DNA of 64,000 bases from JAGKXB01 sp964498835. Lineage in GTDB: Bacteria; Pseudomonadota; Gammaproteobacteria; Burkholderiales; Burkholderiaceae_D. The notes beneath the pieces are model-generated. The model saw only the letters and a program-made list of their open reading frames with translations, was not told the DNA's origin and made no database searches. The translations under genes and the position numbers were made by a program. Where the stretch lies: assembly GCA_964498835.1 (NCBI GenBank), contig CAZCIX010000003.1, positions 1 through 64,000 on the forward strand, given 5' to 3'. The first letter of the stretch is position 1. Each line of letters starts with the position of its first letter. Below, one piece after another: positions 52,684 through 61,391 of the stretch.

Positions 52684-53412
52684 GTGAAAACGGCTGCGGC
52701 ATGGATAATCAATTTACTTAATACAAGTTTTAATGTGAGTGCTGTTAGCTTTCTACTTGTGTTCAGTAAGTTAGCCTGGACAACGGATAACGTTGCCCCA
52801 CCTACACAGCAAAAAACATCGACGCCTCTTATCGGTTCAATTATTAGCCCTCAAGTCCCCCCCCCTCTTTCTGCTCGCACTTCCAAAAAAGTGGCACCCA
52901 GACCAGCAGAAAAACCACTTTGGAATGAGCTCACTCCAGCGCAACAATTAGCACTCTCTCCATTGGCACCAGAATGGAATAAGCTCGAGAAACTGCGTAA
53001 AGCAAAATGGTTAGAAATAGCGAAAAAGTTTCAAACCATGAAACCGGAAGAACAGCAACGCCTACATGACCGCATGCATCAGTGGGCTAAGTTAACACCA
53101 GAGCAACGTCGTCTAGCGCGTGAGAATTTCTCGCGCGCCAATAAAATTGATAACGCACAAAAATCTGCGCAATGGCAACAATATCAACAGCTATCAGAAG
53201 AACAAAAAAAGAAGTTGGCAGCACATGTTGTACCTAAAAAACAGCTCGCCAATCTTCCTTCTGCTAGTCAAAGCAAACAAAAAACGATAACACCAATAAT
53301 TAAACCCAAAAAAAGTCCAACCTCACTGAGACAAGTAGACGCAAGTCAAATAACAACGCAAACAACTCAACAAACTACTACTCTGCCAGACTTGCAACCT
53401 AACGAAAAATAA
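52684..53412 (+). CDS. DUF3106 domain exported protein
   Basis: A 242-residue protein, GTG start with GAGGTG upstream. An N-terminal signal or anchor segment (LNTSFNVSAVSFLLVFSKLA) is followed by a Pro-rich region and the DUF3106 repeats: WNELTPAQQLALSPLAPEW, then PEEQQRLHDRMHQWAKLTPE and QQYQQLSEEQKKKLAA. The tail is Lys/Thr/Gln-rich. Such Leu-x-Pro-x-x-Gln helices resemble periplasmic stress sensors (CpxP/Spy-like LTxxQ motifs), so it could feed signals to the sigma/anti-sigma pair. No direct evidence. Confidence 0.82.
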   Translation: MKTAAAWIINLLNTSFNVSAVSFLLVFSKLAWTTDNVAPPTQQKTSTPLIGSIISPQVPPPLSARTSKKVAPRPAEKPLWNELTPAQQLALSPLAPEWNKLEKLRKAKWLEIAKKFQTMKPEEQQRLHDRMHQWAKLTPEQRRLARENFSRANKIDNAQKSAQWQQYQQLSEEQKKKLAAHVVPKKQLANLPSASQSKQKTITPIIKPKKSPTSLRQVDASQITTQTTQQTTTLPDLQPNEK

Positions 53413-53934
53413 ATGACTCCGCCATTAGATAAAACCGAAATTGCTCCAACAGCAGGATTAAAACATCGCCTCTTATGTTTTATTTATGAATCTTTATTAG
53501 TGTTTGGCGTGCTTTTTCTTGCATTTGCAATCAATTCTTTATCTGCAGCTTTAACCTCCAACGCAACTCTAGAATCGAACCATATTAAGCAAATATGGTT
53601 TTTTCTGGTACTGGGTGCGTATTTTGTTTTTTTCTGGTGTAAGGGAGGCCAAACCTTGGCGATGAAAACATGGCACATTAAACTTATTTCACCAGGATCA
53701 GAGCGCTTGCCTTTAAAAAAAGCAATCGTGCGCTACGTACTTACATGGATGTGGTTTTTACCAGCAATGATACTTAATACTGTATTGGGTTTAAAAGGCT
53801 GGGCAACCTTTGGTATTTTTTTGTTAGGTATGACTCTCTGGGCACTGACCACGATGCTTAACAAAGATCGCCAATTTTTGCACGACAGCTTGGTCGGTAC
53901 TCGATTGATTCGCATTCCCCCAAAAACTAGTTAG
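53413..53934 (+). CDS. RDD family membrane protein
   Basis: A 173-residue RDD-domain protein that starts directly after the preceding stop. The first RDD motif is seen as GLKHRLLCFIYESLLVFGVL, with three or more transmembrane helices (about 20-40, 60-78, 110-150) and FLHDSLVGTRLI at the end. The function is unknown. It is fourth in the sigma-factor cluster, an order shared by many Burkholderiales, and converges with the metZ-like gene 20 bases on. Confidence 0.85.
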   Translation: MTPPLDKTEIAPTAGLKHRLLCFIYESLLVFGVLFLAFAINSLSAALTSNATLESNHIKQIWFFLVLGAYFVFFWCKGGQTLAMKTWHIKLISPGSERLPLKKAIVRYVLTWMWFLPAMILNTVLGLKGWATFGIFLLGMTLWALTTMLNKDRQFLHDSLVGTRLIRIPPKTS

Positions 53935-53954
53935 CAATTCATCTAATGAGTACC

Positions 53955-55190
53955 CTAACAGTGGTCTAAGGCCTGCCGAAAATCTTCCACCAGGTCAACA
54001 GTATCTTCTATCCCAACCGATACTCTAATTAAAGATTCTGCAATCCCCATGCTCGCACGCCTCTGTGCACCCATTTCATAAAAAATGGTGTGCGCAACTG
54101 GGATCACCAAGGTGCGATTGTCGCCAAGATTACTTGCTGCAATCCCCAGATTTAAGCGATTCAAATAATCAAAACAATCTATCCCCTCTTTTAATTCAAA
54201 GCTAAATAAAGAGCCGTATGCACGAAATAAATTCGTTGCTCTCTCATGTTGTGGATGAGATTGCAAACCAGGATAGTGCACTGCAGTAACACGCTCATCA
54301 GCTTGCAACATCTGCGCCACTACCAATGCATTCGCACACGAGCGCTCCATCCGTAATGCTAATGTTTCACTACCAATAGCAAGATGATGCGCCACTTCTG
54401 GACTCAAACTGGCACCAAAATCACGTAAACCTTTAGCACGAACCTGAACCATACCCCATTGTGCCAATGCATTGTGTTTGTAAATATCAAGAATGCCGGG
54501 GAATTTACTCCAGTCGTATAAACCCGTATCGGTCAAACTACCACCCAATGCATTACCATGACCACCGATTGATTTAGTCAATGCATTCACAACGAAACTA
54601 GCACCTACTGATTTTGGCTGAAAAAGATAAGGCGACGTCATCGTATTGTCGACCACGTACAAAATTCCACGTTCTTGACACAATTGGCCGATACGTTGCA
54701 AATCTGCAATTTGTGTACGCGGGTTAGCAATTGTCTCTACAAATACCATACGAGTTGCTGGCGTCAACGCCGCTGCAACTTGATTTACATCAGTCGCATC
54801 CACAAAAGAAAGATCAACACCTAAACCACTTACGGTTTGCCACAAACTGTTGGTATTACCAAACAAAAAAGAGGAAGAAACGACATGATCGCCTTTACGT
54901 AGTAAGGCTTGACACATTGCACCAATCGCGGCCATACCAGTTGCAAAACAGATACTGGAATGCCCTGCTTCCATTTTGGTAATTTTATCCTCCAAAGCAG
55001 AAACAGTTGGATTGCCTTGCCGTCCATATCGATAACCAGATTGTTTGCCTTGAAATACAGCAGCCAATTCACGTGCATCTTGATAAGAAAAAGTAACAGA
55101 ATTATGAATAGGCTTATGCAATGAGCCATGTTCAATTGGTTTTTGTCTATCGCCATGCAAAATAGAAGTAGTAAAACCGTAATTTTTCAT
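53955..55190 (-). CDS. Cys/Met metabolism PLP enzyme (MetZ/MetB-like)
   Basis: Gamma-family PLP enzyme of 411 residues acting on O-acylhomoserine or cystathionine. The PLP lysine is in NALTKSIGGHGNALGG. Other family segments: SGYRYGRQGNPTVSALEDKI, CFATGMAAIGAM and VDNTMTSPYLF. Position next to purF favours O-succinylhomoserine sulfhydrylase (MetZ), as in related genomes. Cystathionine gamma-synthase or methionine gamma-lyase activity cannot be ruled out by inspection. It begins 61 bases after purF on the same strand. Confidence 0.9.
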   Translation of the reverse strand: MKNYGFTTSILHGDRQKPIEHGSLHKPIHNSVTFSYQDARELAAVFQGKQSGYRYGRQGNPTVSALEDKITKMEAGHSSICFATGMAAIGAMCQALLRKGDHVVSSSFLFGNTNSLWQTVSGLGVDLSFVDATDVNQVAAALTPATRMVFVETIANPRTQIADLQRIGQLCQERGILYVVDNTMTSPYLFQPKSVGASFVVNALTKSIGGHGNALGGSLTDTGLYDWSKFPGILDIYKHNALAQWGMVQVRAKGLRDFGASLSPEVAHHLAIGSETLALRMERSCANALVVAQMLQADERVTAVHYPGLQSHPQHERATNLFRAYGSLFSFELKEGIDCFDYLNRLNLGIAASNLGDNRTLVIPVAHTIFYEMGAQRRASMGIAESLIRVSVGIEDTVDLVEDFRQALDHC

Positions 55191-55251
55191 ATTTATTTTT
55201 TATTGCTTGCGCCGCGCAAATTGGCTGAATTGTTGAGATTGCTAATACAAA

Positions 55252-56769
55252 CTAGCCATTCGATCCTAAATTTAAAGGTAATTGAGATCGAACCACACTG
55301 TCATTTTCCGCTTTTGAATGATTGCGAACAAACTCAACACGATCTAGATAATCACGCGAAACATCACCGGTAATGTAAACACCATCAAAACAAGACGCCT
55401 CAAAATTTTTTAAATTGTGATTGACATCAGATATAGAACGTTTAAGTGCATCCACATCTTGATACACCAAGGCATCAGCTGTGATTTCACGGCAAATTTG
55501 CTCATTACTACGACCATAGGCGATCAATTCATTGCGGGTTGGCATGTCAATTCCGTACACGTTTGGATAAATCACAGGTGGCGCAGCTGAGGCAAAAACA
55601 ACACGCTTAGCGCCTGCCTCACGCGCCATTTGCACGATTTCACGACTAGTTGTACCGCGCACAATCGAATCATCTACCAGCAGTACCGTTTTATCCTTAA
55701 ATTCAGAAGAAATTGCATTTAACTTCTGCCGCACTGATTTTTTACGAATTTCCTGTCCCGGCATTAAAAACGTACGACCGATATAACGATTTTTAACAAA
55801 ACCTTCTCGATAATCCAAATTCAACTTACTCGCTAACTCCATCGCGGCTGGACGGGAAGAGTCTGGAATGGGCATTACTACATCAATATTACCTTGAGAA
55901 AATTCTCGCTTGACTTTGTCTGCCAAATATTCGCCCATTTTCAAACGGGTTGCATACACCGAAGCACCATCGATAATCGAATCAGGACGAGCCAAATAAA
56001 CGAACTCAAATGCACATGGATTCAAGACTGGATTTTCTGCACATTGCCTATGATAAAAATTCGCATCGTTGTCAATAAAAATAGCCTCACCTGGCATCAC
56101 ATCACGCAAGAAACGGAAACCCAATCCTTCCAACGCAACCGATTCACTAGCGATTAAATACTCAAGGCCTTTGTCCGTCTCATTCACACCGATGCATAAA
56201 GGACGAATCCCAAATGGATCACGAAATGCGAGCAAACCCACACCAGCAATTTGCGCCACTGCCGCATACGCGCCGCGTACACGCTTATGCAATACTGCAA
56301 CCGCTTTGAACAAAGAATCTGGATCTAAGGAATAGCCAACCGTTGCTTCTTGAATCTCATGTGCCAATACATTTAATAACAATTCTGAATCAGAATTGGT
56401 ATTGATATGACGACGATCATTCTTGAACATCTCAATCTTGAGTTGTTCCATATTCGTCAAATTACCGTTATGCGCCAAAGTAATACCAAATGGTGAATTC
56501 ACATAAAATGGTTGTGCCTCTTCTTCGCTGGAAGAACCTGCGGTTGGATAACGTACATGACCAATTCCTGAATTGCCGTGTAGGGTACGCATATTTCGTG
56601 TGCGAAACACATCACGCACAAGGCCATTCGCTTTATGCATGGAAAACATGCCGTTATGACTACTTGCAATCCCTGCAGCATCCTGACCACGATGTTGCAA
56701 TAGCAACAAAGCATCATACATTAATTGATTAATAGGATGATGAGAAACAACGCCAACAATGCCACACAT
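55252..56769 (-). CDS. purF: Amidophosphoribosyltransferase
   Basis: First step of de novo purine synthesis (PRPP plus glutamine to phosphoribosylamine). 505 residues. Cys2 follows the initiator Met (MCGIVGVVSH) as the glutaminase nucleophile. The PRPP site is VLLVDDSIVRGTTSRE at about residue 360. AGGAG precedes the ATG. In the cvpA-purF unit. Functionally tied to the ZTP-controlled glyA, folD and formyl-THF supply. Confidence 0.98.
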   Translation of the reverse strand: MCGIVGVVSHHPINQLMYDALLLLQHRGQDAAGIASSHNGMFSMHKANGLVRDVFRTRNMRTLHGNSGIGHVRYPTAGSSSEEEAQPFYVNSPFGITLAHNGNLTNMEQLKIEMFKNDRRHINTNSDSELLLNVLAHEIQEATVGYSLDPDSLFKAVAVLHKRVRGAYAAVAQIAGVGLLAFRDPFGIRPLCIGVNETDKGLEYLIASESVALEGLGFRFLRDVMPGEAIFIDNDANFYHRQCAENPVLNPCAFEFVYLARPDSIIDGASVYATRLKMGEYLADKVKREFSQGNIDVVMPIPDSSRPAAMELASKLNLDYREGFVKNRYIGRTFLMPGQEIRKKSVRQKLNAISSEFKDKTVLLVDDSIVRGTTSREIVQMAREAGAKRVVFASAAPPVIYPNVYGIDMPTRNELIAYGRSNEQICREITADALVYQDVDALKRSISDVNHNLKNFEASCFDGVYITGDVSRDYLDRVEFVRNHSKAENDSVVRSQLPLNLGSNG

Positions 56770-56795
56770 GGTGTGCTCCTAAACTAAATGTAAAA

Positions 56796-57284
56796 TTAAA
56801 ACTGTATATGCTGTGCAAAACTGATAGGTAAAAAAGGCTTGATGGTACGTGCAGCTGTTTCAGCCATGGGACTAAATAAAGCGTGCGTCCAAAATTCTTG
56901 TTTGGGAATTGATGTCATACCACAAAGCAACACAATAGTCATAATGACAATAAAAGCTCTTCCCAAACCAAACAAACTACCTAAACCACGGTCCATCAAA
57001 GTCAATCCACTTGCTTTGATCACCGCATTCATCGCTGCAATTAACAAGGACATCAAAATTCTTGTTCCAATAAACAAAATGGCAAATGCAGCAATTAAAC
57101 GAAGGACATCCCCTGGTATTATGGCTGGCAATAATCGCGCCAACTTTTCACCATAAACATTCGCGACAACAAAAGCAGCAATCCAAGCAAGCAAAGACAG
57201 AATTTCTTTGACCAAACCACGCAAGGTACTAATGACAACAGAACAAGCCAAAATAAATAAAACTAGGTAATCAAAAATAGTCAT
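56796..57284 (-). CDS. cvpA: CvpA family membrane protein
   Basis: Inner membrane protein of 162 residues with about four transmembrane helices (about 4-22, 28-48, 62-90, 103-122), starting MTIFDYLVLFILACSVVIST with the typical RGLVKEILSLLAWIAAF segment. CvpA is needed for colicin V export in E. coli and linked to envelope stress. Placement before purF is conserved. Confidence 0.94.
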   Translation of the reverse strand: MTIFDYLVLFILACSVVISTLRGLVKEILSLLAWIAAFVVANVYGEKLARLLPAIIPGDVLRLIAAFAILFIGTRILMSLLIAAMNAVIKASGLTLMDRGLGSLFGLGRAFIVIMTIVLLCGMTSIPKQEFWTHALFSPMAETAARTIKPFLPISFAQHIQF

Positions 57285-57318
57285 GATTAGTAATTAGTTA
57301 ATCATCACACTAATTTCA

Positions 57319-58284
57319 TCATAAAGGCAGCACGCTACCACTGAGACCCAACTTTTCCAACTTTGCACGCACTTTTTCCGCATCTTCTTTATTGGTATAC
57401 GGACCAATGCGGACTCTGGTCCGCTCACCAGTTTGCGTAGCAACTTTTTGTGTATGCGACACAATTCCTGCATTATTTAACTTCGTTTGTAGTGCCGCTA
57501 TTTTTTCTTGATCTGCTAACGCAGCGACTTGCACAACAAAACGGGGAGCCTTCTGTGGCGCATGCTCCGCTACTTTGTCATTCGATTTTCCATTTACCTT
57601 CCCCTCAAGAATGGCATTTGCTCTTGCCGTTTCATTCACAGTTTCAAATGATTTTTTGCTTGTGTAGGTTGAAGTAGGTATTGGAGTATGAGACTGCAAT
57701 GAATGCTTAGTTGCATTCTTTACAAGAACATTAGACGAAGTTTCCTGCGTTTTCTTAATTTCTTTAATTCTTTTATTTTCTAGAATTTCTTTATCCCCTT
57801 TCCCCTCAACTCGAGCAAGATTGTCAACAGGTGCAGGAGATGGGGGTGATGGTAAAGTGACCACTTCTTCTTTTGAATCTAAGGTATCAGATGCTGCTAT
57901 CTGAATTTCAGGTGATGTTTCCGTAGAAATGGATGCTGCTGCAAGCGCAGACGCTGGATGATTGGCTGATGGAAATAACGCCTTATCTTTGGAGGGAATT
58001 TGAATCAGAATATCGTTTTCCAATGGTTTTGGTTGAGAATCCAAAATCATGGGTAAAACAATAATAGCAGCCAAAGCAAGCGCGATCGCTCCAATTAAAC
58101 GTCTGCGAGCACGTTTTTTTTCTGGTAAAACAGGATCCACTTGCATATTTGCAGCATGAGATTTGCTACGTCCCATCCTCACATTTGACGCATCCCCAGC
58201 ACGGGCATAGAACTCTCCATCGCCAAACGTGGGATTTTGTTTGCCCTGATTTTGATTTTTACGGAAGAACGAGAACAAGCTCAT
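57319..58284 (-). CDS. dedD: SPOR domain protein (DedD-like)
   Basis: Cell-division-associated protein, 321 residues. Short basic cytosolic part, one transmembrane helix at about 64-82 (LIGAIALALAAIIVLPMIL), a long Ser/Lys/Thr-rich periplasmic linker, and a C-terminal SPOR domain (about 247-321: PRFVVQVAALADQEKIAAL, then RVRIGPYTNKEDAEKVRAKL) that binds denuded septal peptidoglycan. Between folC and cvpA as in many proteobacteria. Confidence 0.92.
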   Translation of the reverse strand: MSLFSFFRKNQNQGKQNPTFGDGEFYARAGDASNVRMGRSKSHAANMQVDPVLPEKKRARRRLIGAIALALAAIIVLPMILDSQPKPLENDILIQIPSKDKALFPSANHPASALAAASISTETSPEIQIAASDTLDSKEEVVTLPSPPSPAPVDNLARVEGKGDKEILENKRIKEIKKTQETSSNVLVKNATKHSLQSHTPIPTSTYTSKKSFETVNETARANAILEGKVNGKSNDKVAEHAPQKAPRFVVQVAALADQEKIAALQTKLNNAGIVSHTQKVATQTGERTRVRIGPYTNKEDAEKVRAKLEKLGLSGSVLPL

Positions 58285-58318
58285 GCGATGAATAATGATT
58301 AATCGTTAATATCAATTT

Positions 58319-59602
58319 TTAAGAATTGCTGTTCTTTCTAGCTTGCATCACACTGGCAACCGTCAAAAAAGAACCAAAGACTACGATTCTATCATTCTCA
58401 GCAGCTCTGCTCTGGGCAATCGCATAAGCATCCGTAGGAGATGAGAACGTTTGCACTTTAACTTGAGATCCAGCGCCGATTTCAGTTGCCAATAATTTTT
58501 GCTTCAAAAGATTAGCAGAAGCAGCGCGAGGTAATAGCAAATCAGTGAAATACCACTCATCCACGTATGGTTTTAATTTCGCCAAAATACCGTCAATATC
58601 TTTATCTTGCATTGCACCAAACACGGCGAAAGTCGTAGGATGAAATCCCATATTCGAAAGATTCTGTGCCAACGTTGCGGCAGCGTGCGGATTGTGTGCG
58701 ACATCCAGAACAACAGTTGGCCGCCCTGGCAATACCTGAAAACGCCCGGGTAAATCAACCAAAACAAAACCGCTACGCACCTCTTGTGCGCCGACTGGCA
58801 AACGATCACGCAATACTTCCAATGCTGCCAGCACGGCGGTGGCATTCAACAATTGATTGGCGCCACGTAGACTAGGATAAGCCAGTGAATGACGACGTTG
58901 ATGACGCCCGCCATAATTCCATTGCTGCTTATCTCCCGAATAATTAAAGTCACGTCCCAGCAACCACAAATCCGCACCAATGGTTTGCGCGTGGTATATC
59001 AGGGATTGTGGTGGCACGGGATCGCTACAAATCGCCGCTTTGTTAGGACGAAAAATACCGGCCTTTTCAAACGCAATTTTTTCCCGCGTATCACCCAGAT
59101 AATCCATATGATCCATATCAACGCTGGTGACAATCGCCACATCAGCATCAATCACATTGACGGCATCCAAGCGCCCACCCAAACCGACTTCCAGAATCAC
59201 CACATCCAAATTCGCATGGGAAAATAAACGCAAAATTGCCAGCGTGGTGTGCTCAAAATAAGTCAATGGCACATCACCGCGATGGGCTTCAATCGCCTCA
59301 AAATTTTCGATTAAATCCGCATCGCTAGCAGACTCACCGCCAATTCTGGCGCGCTCATTGAAATCCAAAAAATGTGGTTTGATATACAAACCCACACGGT
59401 AACCAGCTTGCAGCAAAATGGATTCCAACATGGCGCATGTCGATCCTTTGCCATTGGTACCAGCAACCATGATGACTGGACATGAGAATGCGATCCCTAC
59501 CTTTTCTTTAACCTGGTTAACACGTTCCAAACCCATATTAATGACCTGGGCATGCCTGTTTTCAAGTACAGTCAACCATTCAGCGAGTGTCGTAGGATGC
59601 AT
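58319..59602 (-). CDS. folC: Folylpolyglutamate / dihydrofolate synthase
   Basis: Adds glutamate to dihydropteroate and tetrahydrofolate, retaining folates in the cell. 427 residues, Mur-ligase fold. ATP motif GTNGKGST at 48-55. Other typical segments: YFEHTTLAILRLFSHANLDV, LGGRLDAVNVID and VLDVAHNPHAAATLAQNL. Adds to the window's folate and one-carbon genes. Confidence 0.97.
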   Translation of the reverse strand: MHPTTLAEWLTVLENRHAQVINMGLERVNQVKEKVGIAFSCPVIMVAGTNGKGSTCAMLESILLQAGYRVGLYIKPHFLDFNERARIGGESASDADLIENFEAIEAHRGDVPLTYFEHTTLAILRLFSHANLDVVILEVGLGGRLDAVNVIDADVAIVTSVDMDHMDYLGDTREKIAFEKAGIFRPNKAAICSDPVPPQSLIYHAQTIGADLWLLGRDFNYSGDKQQWNYGGRHQRRHSLAYPSLRGANQLLNATAVLAALEVLRDRLPVGAQEVRSGFVLVDLPGRFQVLPGRPTVVLDVAHNPHAAATLAQNLSNMGFHPTTFAVFGAMQDKDIDGILAKLKPYVDEWYFTDLLLPRAASANLLKQKLLATEIGAGSQVKVQTFSSPTDAYAIAQSRAAENDRIVVFGSFLTVASVMQARKNSNS

Positions 59603-59626
59603 AAGTTATGCGATAAATTTTTATTT

Positions 59627-60499
59627 TTAACTTAAAACTTCTGCTGCTTGGTTTTGCAACAAAGCCAACAAATGGGCGATTTCTTCACGCATGTTGCGAC
59701 GGTCAACAATCATGTCTACCGCACCTTTTTGCAATAGAAATTCAGCACGCTGGAAGCCTTCTGGCAACTTTTCCCGCACTGTATTTTCAATCACGCGAGG
59801 GCCGGCAAAACCAATCAAAGCTTTAGGCTCAGCAATCACCACATCGCCCATAAACGCAAACGAGGCAGAAACACCACCCATCGTGGGATCGGTTAACAAC
59901 GTGATGAATGGCAATTTTTGTGCAGACAATTGCGTCAACATTGCGGTCGTTTTTGCCATTTGCATGAGCGACAACAACCCTTCTTGCATACGTGCACCAC
60001 CCGTTGCCGTAACACAGATAAAAGGCACTTTTTGGTCTAACGCTGCCTGCGCACCTCGAACAAAACGTTCACCCACAACCGACCCCATGGAACCGCCCAT
60101 GAAGCCAAACTCAAAACAAGCCACCACTACTGGCAATGTCATGATTGCACCACCCATCACGATTAAGGCGTCCGTTTCTCCAGTCGCTTCTATTGCATCT
60201 TTTAAACGATCTGGATATTTTTTAGCATCTTTAAATTTCAGTACATCAACCGGCACAATATCCTGCCCAATCTCATAACGACCACCTGCATCCAGCAAGG
60301 CATCTAGACGATCGCGCGCACGAATACGCATGTGGTGATCACATTTAGGACAAACGTGCAGATTAGACTCCAAATCAGTGCGATACAACACCGCCTCGCA
60401 GGCAGGGCACTTCACCCATAAACCTTCTGGCACAGATTTACGCGTAGCGGAATCGGAACGCTGTATGCGCGGCGGCAGTAATTTTTCTAACCAGCTCAT
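59627..60499 (-). CDS. accD: Acetyl-CoA carboxylase carboxyltransferase subunit beta
   Basis: Beta half of the carboxyltransferase that makes malonyl-CoA. 290 residues. N-terminal four-Cys zinc ribbon (Cys31, Cys34, Cys50, Cys53), then the crotonase-like domain with FGFMGGSMGSVVGERFVR and CVTATGGARMQEG. AGGAG lies upstream of the ATG. Between trpA and folC, the usual betaproteobacterial order. Confidence 0.98.
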   Translation of the reverse strand: MSWLEKLLPPRIQRSDSATRKSVPEGLWVKCPACEAVLYRTDLESNLHVCPKCDHHMRIRARDRLDALLDAGGRYEIGQDIVPVDVLKFKDAKKYPDRLKDAIEATGETDALIVMGGAIMTLPVVVACFEFGFMGGSMGSVVGERFVRGAQAALDQKVPFICVTATGGARMQEGLLSLMQMAKTTAMLTQLSAQKLPFITLLTDPTMGGVSASFAFMGDVVIAEPKALIGFAGPRVIENTVREKLPEGFQRAEFLLQKGAVDMIVDRRNMREEIAHLLALLQNQAAEVLS

Positions 60500-60532
60500 A
60501 AACTTCTCCTGTTTATTCCAATATGTTCAATA

Positions 60533-61339
60533 TTACTCATCTAGGGCTGTGCGTATGCTGCGCACAAAATTTTGTGCTTTTTGCACTACCTGCTCAACCT
60601 GATCTACTGACATATTTTCTATTTCTTGAATAAGGCGACTACCCACTACAACGGCATCCGATACTGAAGCAACCGCTTTGGCAGTCGCCCCATCGCGAAT
60701 ACCAAATCCGACACCAATCGGTAATTTGACATGCTGACGGATTGCTGCGATGCGTTGCTTGACTTCCTGAACATCAATGTTATTAGCGCCAGTTACTCCT
60801 TTTAAAGAAACGTAATAACTAAAACCACCACCAATAGCTGCCACTTGGGCAATCCTTTCATCGGTAGAGGTGGGAGCAAGCAAGAAAACGATGTCTAACC
60901 CATGAGTTCGCATTGCAGAGGCAAACTCTTCGCATTCTTCAGGTGGATAATCCACCACAATCACGCCATCAATATCAGCATCTTTTCCAGCTTGAATAAA
61001 AGCTGCCTGTCCCATCCGCTCAATCGGATTAGCGTAACCCATCAAAATTACAGGTGTCGTTTTATTCGTTGTGCGAAATTCACGCACAAAATCTAGTACG
61101 TCTCGTATGCCGATACCAAATTTCAACGCACGTTCACAAGCACGTTGAATGACTGGACCTTCTGCCATAGGATCTGAAAATGGTACGCCCAACTCAATAA
61201 TGTCCGCTCCACCCGCTACCAAAGCATGCATCAGAGGCACCGTCAACGCTGGTGCTGGATCGCCAGCGGTAATAAAGGGAATCAATCCTTTTTTATTACG
61301 TGCTGCTAAAGCAGAAAATGTAGAAGCAATCCTAGACAT
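60533..61339 (-). CDS. trpA: Tryptophan synthase alpha subunit
   Basis: Cleaves indole-3-glycerol phosphate to indole, which passes by tunnel to TrpB. 268 residues. Catalytic Glu49 is in DIIELGVPFSDP. The second catalytic acid, Asp60 in E. coli (LADGP), is Glu here (MAEGP, codon GAA). The C-terminal GVGFGIRDGATAKAVA phosphate-site region is normal. It is 52 bases after trpB. trpF is not adjacent. Confidence 0.97.
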   Translation of the reverse strand: MSRIASTFSALAARNKKGLIPFITAGDPAPALTVPLMHALVAGGADIIELGVPFSDPMAEGPVIQRACERALKFGIGIRDVLDFVREFRTTNKTTPVILMGYANPIERMGQAAFIQAGKDADIDGVIVVDYPPEECEEFASAMRTHGLDIVFLLAPTSTDERIAQVAAIGGGFSYYVSLKGVTGANNIDVQEVKQRIAAIRQHVKLPIGVGFGIRDGATAKAVASVSDAVVVGSRLIQEIENMSVDQVEQVVQKAQNFVRSIRTALDE

Positions 61340-61391
61340 AGAAAAAATGGAGAATAGATAAAAGGAAGATGGATGAATTTATTTCTTGCAA

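Noticed and set aside
59691..60278. 195-residue plus-strand frame opposite accD
   Set aside because: It lies wholly inside a conserved gene on the other strand and has no recognisable domain.
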